Of a stretch of 10,084 nt of DNA, positions 7,125 through 10,084 are shown piece after piece. The notes below the pieces were generated by a model, which was given only the letters and a program-made list of their open reading frames with translations, was not told where the DNA came from and made no database searches. This DNA is from Discostella pseudostelligera (Eukaryota > Bacillariophyta > Thalassiosirophyceae > Thalassiosirales > Thalassiosiraceae): assembly GCA_036940085.1 (NCBI GenBank), contig JALLBK010001033.1, positions 1 through 10,084 on the forward strand, given 5' to 3'. The first letter of the stretch is position 1, and every line of letters begins with the position of its first letter. The translations under genes and the position numbers were made by a program.

Positions 7125-7133
7125 GGCGCGAAA
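7125..7133 (-). promoter_or_regulatory. E2F-like element TTTCGCGCC
   Basis: GGCGCGAAA on the + strand reads TTTCGCGCC on the minus strand, a full match to the E2F/DP consensus TTTSGCGC. It lies 72 bp before the chosen ATG of gene 5. Confidence 0.5.
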
Positions 7134-7205
7134 GACAAAAATCCAAACTCAAACTCAAACTCAAAAATCTTCAATCAAACCCAAAAGCAAAGCCGCTACG
7201 GCGAC

Positions 7206-9370
7206 ATGGATTCATCCACTTCGTGCGCCGCCGCCGCCACCACCACCCCCGACGACGACAACGACAACACCAACTCATTCTTCTTCTGCACCGACGAATC
7301 CTCCACCTCACCACCACCACCACCAGCTGATCTTGTCGTCTACGCCACCGCCGCCTTCTCCACACTAACCCTCTCTGTCCTCCTCATCATGCAGTTGGAT
7401 GGTATCTCCCGGCTACTATTGTCGCCGGAGCGTCTTCTCGCGTACGTCATCGTCTTGTTGTTGCTGTTGTTGTTAATCGAAATTTATAATATATATATAT
7501 TATTGCACGCTTGCTCTCGAAATATGATATGATGACTCACATTATTTTTGGTGGGTGGGGGGGACAACGCCAACAGCAAACGTCGTCAAGAGTACAAATA
7601 TGCCAATGAACAAAGTTGTGAATACAACACTCTTCTAATACGACAATATATTGGGGGAGGAAAACGTCAATACAACCCCAAGATGGAAAGTGTGGCATGG
7701 GAGAAATTTACCAAAACTGATATTGATGAAATGGAGACTATCATTCATGATGAAATATTAAAGGAGGAGAATGGTGATACTCCGGTAATTGTGGCAATAG
7801 AGCAGGATTTGACGGATGAGAATGATCCCAATACGTATTATTTGTTTTTGGCCTTTCCAACTCTTCAATCTCAAGATACTGAAGCTGCTACCACTGATAA
7901 ATGCAGCATACCGGGACAGTATCGTAGACGAATCCGTGTCCCACTAATACAATTTTGTGAATTATTGGCCAAATCATTTGAGGCACAGATGACGAGTACG
8001 ACATTATGCTTTGTGGCCGATGCTAGTTCAGGAATGGGAAGTGATATTTTGTCAACGATTGTGAAGCGATGCCATCATGGCGTGGTAAGTTCATGCATTG
8101 GGACAGTGTGTGTGTCTATGCATTATTTCTTACGTCTCATTGCATTAATCTATATTGTGTGTGCACGCATGATTTATACAGGCAACCATTGTCGATCCAT
8201 CTTGGATGACATCCCTATCAATCCTCCTATCAAAGAAGACACATCATCCCAGCACCACTGATCAATTCGAACGTATTGTATTCGCCCTCTGTCGTCTCGA
8301 TGCATGGCGTGTCCGTGCCTCCGTCGGAAGAAGTAGTCGTACCGTCCTCTTCACACTCCCAGGACAATCTTGCATCCCCCGCCTACTACCATTACTACAA
8401 AAGGTATTCGTCCATGAACGTCACGTCTACGTCTATGATGGATGTTGTCACTCTGTCGAATTGGGCACGGCACTACGAACAAAGTATGGATCATCCTATC
8501 GTCAAACACCAGTCAATGAAGTATGGACGGAGGTGTCGTGCAGTCCCAAGGTTATATCTGCAACCTTTTCCATGGCTCCCATTCGTCCTAATCGTGAATT
8601 GTATGAATCCTTGTCGAAAATCAATGGGGTGCAAGCATCAATTGTCGAGGCATGGATGTCAAGCGTGGATACCTTCTTAGATATGAAGTCAAAGGAGAAA
8701 AAGAATTATTACACCCCGTTTGTGTGTCGTATGGGTTTCCTAATGAAACGATCTGGAATTGGCAATGGCGATGGTACATCCGATTTGAGTGAGATGGCAT
8801 TGAAGAATGTCTTGGAGTACATTACTGGATCCAAGTCGCGAGCATTGCCAAGCGAGGTGATGAACGAGGCAATATCGTGTTTGGAGGAGATGCGTACCCA
8901 CTATGAGAATGCTGTCAAGGGGAGTGAATTGAGTTCGAATGATAAGATCCTCATTGAGAAGTGCGTCTTTGCACATAAATCGATCTTGATTGGAGAAAAG
9001 ACACTGTTGGATACAGTGCAACCGAAGAACGATTGGAGCCGTGAGTTTTGAGGTTCTTCTCCTCTACCTTCTTTCCGCTGTACATATCGTCTTCTATATT
9101 GCATGTCTCTCATCTCCGTGTTATTATAATCCTATTGCAGTCAAGGCCACAAAGAAATTGAAGAGTTGTGCATGTTGTATAGGCGGAGACGATGACGAGG
9201 ACGAAGATGCCGAGAACGAGGAGGATGGAGAACAACGTTCAGCGAAGCCAGAAGATGAAGTTGATAAGGATGATGTGGCAGCAGCATCGAGTAGTAAAAA
9301 AGTGAGATCAAAGTACGTCGATGGGAAGAATCAATATGCATTCGATCCTACCATGTTCAATAAGATGTAA
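7206..9370 (+). CDS. Four-exon gene, single-pass membrane protein of unrecognised family
   Basis: The model is join(7206..7441, 7577..8084, 8182..9040, 9141..9370), 610 residues; every junction keeps the frame. I do not recognise the family with confidence. Residues 1-40 are Thr/Asp/Pro-rich, and 42-72 contain one likely transmembrane helix followed by SPERLLAKRRQ, so most of the protein probably lies on one side of a membrane. A soluble domain follows. Its FVADASSGMGSD segment (224-235) resembles a P-loop-type turn, and RTVLFTLPGQSCIPRLLPLLQ plus RHVYVYDGCCHSVELG (about 301-343) loosely recall the phosphate-binding half of PAPS sulfotransferases, but the expected Lys/Arg residues are not clearly present. 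A long helical region follows. The last exon encodes a CACC cluster, an acidic run, and ends NQYAFDPTMFNKM. The ATG at 7206 was chosen because upstream sequence looks non-coding; exon 1 is the least certain part. Confidence 0.7.
7442..7576 (+). other. Intron 1 of gene 5
   Basis: A 135-bp intron with donor GTACGT and acceptor CCAACAG, joining GC+C as Ala79. It contains an (AT)n tract around 7486-7502 and a G-rich run, GGTGGGTGGGGGGG (7550-7563), just 13 bases before the acceptor, where a pyrimidine tract would be expected. The frame agrees on both sides, but the acceptor is the least certain splice site of this gene. Confidence 0.6.
8085..8181 (+). other. Intron 2 of gene 5
   Basis: A 97-bp GT-AG intron with donor GTAAGT and acceptor TTATACAG, phase 0. 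Removal joins the CHHGV and ATIVDPSWM segments; reading through gives a short tail from a different frame and a stop at 8259-8261. Confidence 0.85.
8182..9040 (+). other. Exon 3 of gene 5 (core domain)
   Basis: The longest exon, 859 bp, encodes about residues 249-535. It holds the strongest coding signal of the gene, with alternating hydrophobic strands (RTVLFTLP, RHVYVYD) followed by helix-rich sequence including ALKNVLEYITGSKSRALP. A second open frame at 8276-8680 in the same DNA is a shadow. Confidence 0.75.
9041..9140 (+). other. Intron 3 of gene 5
   Basis: A 100-bp intron with donor GTGAGT and acceptor CCTATTGCAG, splitting a Leu codon (C+TC). Reading through meets a stop at 9049-9051; splicing continues with LKATKKLKSCACC to the TAA at 9368-9370. 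Confidence 0.85.
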
Positions 9371-9405
9371 ACAACCATTTCTTCGTGTGTATTGCTGCTC
9401 GAAAA

Positions 9406-9450
9406 ATGGCGCGCTCGAAAATAGCGCGCTCGAAAGATATGGCGCGCCGC
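9406..9450 (+). repeat. 15-bp tandem repeat at the METTL16-like start
   Basis: ATGGCGCGCTCGAAA (9406-9420) is followed by ATAGCGCGCTCGAAA (9421-9435), then GAT and ATGGCGCGCCGC (9439-9450). If translated from the first ATG it gives MARSK-IARSK-D-MARR, so the repeat duplicates a start-codon context. GC-rich palindromes (GCGCGC, GGCGCGCC) are embedded. Confidence 0.85.
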
Positions 9451-10084
9451 ACTTCCACCGGCGCTTCAACAAAAACATCACCCAAAGACAAGGCAAGCCA
9501 CCATGGCCGCCGGCCGCCGGCGACATTCAGGATGTTGCCATCTTCTTCCTCACCCCCCCCCTCCACAACAGACAAAAAATACTGTTATCAATACTCCCCA
9601 TCCACTTCATCTTCATTATCGTCATGCTCAATCTCTGACTTTGCATTAGCATGCAAGTTCCAAGAACTTGCGAATGCACATCCCGAGTTTCAGAAGGCGT
9701 TCATGGACAGCAACAGGAAGGGCGCGTCACTATCACAGCCCCAAAGTAGTCTACTACCACCACCACAATATAAATATAATACACCATCCTGCTGCTCCAA
9801 AAAGAAGCGTAGTAATAGGGGACATGGACGAACAAATACTACTCCAAGGGGGGACGTGGAAGAATCATTATTAACTCAAATGACTCACACCTTCAATGTG
9901 GCACTTACCCGAGCACTACTACACCATCACTTTCAACTAACTATGCCATCCTTGCCATCGGGGCATTTATGTCCTCCTGTACCCAATCGAGCCAATTATA
10001 TTTGTTGGTTACGGGAATTAGTAATGCACAGTTGTAGAGACTTGTATCGATTTGCTTCTAGCAACACATACACTGCTGCTGTGG
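9406..10084 (+). CDS. METTL16: METTL16/RlmF-type RNA N6-adenine methyltransferase, N-terminal part
   Basis: An open frame of 226 codons that runs off the window without a stop. METTL16 methylates adenosine N6 in U6 snRNA and MAT2A mRNA; bacterial RlmF methylates 23S rRNA. The visible part matches the N-terminal module that precedes the Rossmann domain: FQELANAHPEFQKAF (about 85-99) corresponds to the animal FAYLASKYPDFKQHV segment; FNVALTRALLHHHFQLTM (163-180) to the helix leading into FGLSI; and CPPVPNRANYICWLRELV (189-206) to the PLRLNYIHWVEDL signature. The SAM-binding motif and the NPPF catalytic motif would lie beyond the edge. Between the first two blocks is a Ser/Pro/Lys-rich insert. 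The first in-frame ATG is 9406; 9439 and 9532 are alternatives, since gene 5 stops just 35 bp before 9406. Family call is good, exact substrate unproven. Confidence 0.78.
   Translation, partial: MARSKIARSKDMARRTSTGASTKTSPKDKASHHGRRPPATFRMLPSSSSPPPSTTDKKYCYQYSPSTSSSLSSCSISDFALACKFQELANAHPEFQKAFMDSNRKGASLSQPQSSLLPPPQYKYNTPSCCSKKKRSNRGHGRTNTTPRGDVEESLLTQMTHTFNVALTRALLHHHFQLTMPSLPSGHLCPPVPNRANYICWLRELVMHSCRDLYRFASSNTYTAAV

Larger units (their letters stand above)
6775..7205. promoter_or_regulatory. Divergent promoter region, genes 4 and 5
   Basis: 431 bp between the PUS1 start (-) and the chosen start of gene 5 (+). An open frame runs from 6969 into gene 5, but its N-terminal part does not look like a real extension. 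The region holds a 12-bp GC palindrome, GCCGCCGGCGGC (6816-6827), four E2F-like elements (listed separately), and an inverted pair TATGGTAG (6895-6902) / CTACCATA (6946-6953). A CAAACT-type hexamer array lies near 7142-7163. It probably drives both genes; that is inferred from position and motif content. Confidence 0.55.

Noticed and set aside
6969..7205. In-frame N-terminal extension of gene 5 from an ATG at 6969
   Set aside because: The extension carries repeats and promoter-like elements (E2F-like sites), and the ATG at 7206 gives a more plausible N-terminus. It is not fully excluded.
7486..7503. AT-repeat as a TATA-type promoter
   Set aside because: It lies inside intron 1 of gene 5 and is a simple AT microsatellite with no gene start just downstream.
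7548..7576. ATG at 7548 as the start of gene 5
   Set aside because: It would encode a Gly run from the G-rich intron end and would discard the membrane segment; splicing from 7441 to 7577 is in frame and explains the upstream coding signal.
8276..8680. 134-codon open frame overlapping gene 5 exon 3
   Set aside because: It lies in a different frame of a strongly coding exon, with no recognisable motif and no independent support.

Overview
The window looks like nuclear DNA of a photosynthetic stramenopile, most likely a diatom. Six protein genes lie close together. They carry short GT-AG introns of 78, 95, 97, 100 and 135 bp. One predicted product has a signal peptide ending in a plastid-import motif of the ASAFAP type (VAF/LSHAP). 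The proteins are rich in single-residue runs (Asp, Asn, Thr, Ser, Gln, Pro), as is common in centric diatoms. One ambiguous base (N at 3937) suggests a draft assembly. The organism call is an inference from these features; no marker gene settles it.

Layout from left to right: (1) 145-576, +, a two-exon gene for a 117-residue, probably plastid-targeted basic protein of unknown function. (2) 775-3291, -, an 838-residue protein with a C1-like zinc finger, a glycine-rich hydrophobic stretch and a C-terminal VPS9 (Rab5-type GEF) domain. (3) 3624-4481, +, a FAHD1-like fumarylacetoacetate hydrolase family enzyme with a mitochondrial-type N-terminus. (4) 4538-6774, -, a PUS1/TruA-family tRNA pseudouridine synthase whose last exon (4538-4719) is hidden behind an intron. 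(5) 7206-9370, +, a four-exon gene for a 610-residue protein of unrecognised family with one N-terminal membrane segment. (6) 9406 to the window edge, +, the N-terminal part of a METTL16/RlmF-type RNA N6-adenine methyltransferase, cut off by the end of the window.

Genes 1/2 and 3/4 are convergent. Genes 2/3 and 4/5 are divergent and share intergenic promoter regions (3292-3623 and 6775-7205). Genes 5/6 are in tandem only about 35 bp apart. The 4/5 promoter region holds four E2F-like GC-rich elements, three of them spaced exactly 80 bp apart. A 10-bp motif, ATCTACCATA or a near match, recurs upstream of several genes.

These are mostly housekeeping genes (RNA modification, Rab signalling, organic-acid metabolism) without an operon-like common pathway. 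Two RNA-modifying enzymes (PUS1 and METTL16-like) lie near each other, but nothing in the sequence shows that they act together. I see no mobile element, CRISPR array, tRNA or rRNA, and no convincing new multi-gene system. The most useful results are the corrected gene models, the duplicated hexapeptide around the N, the unusual C1/VPS9 protein and the unrecognised gene 5.
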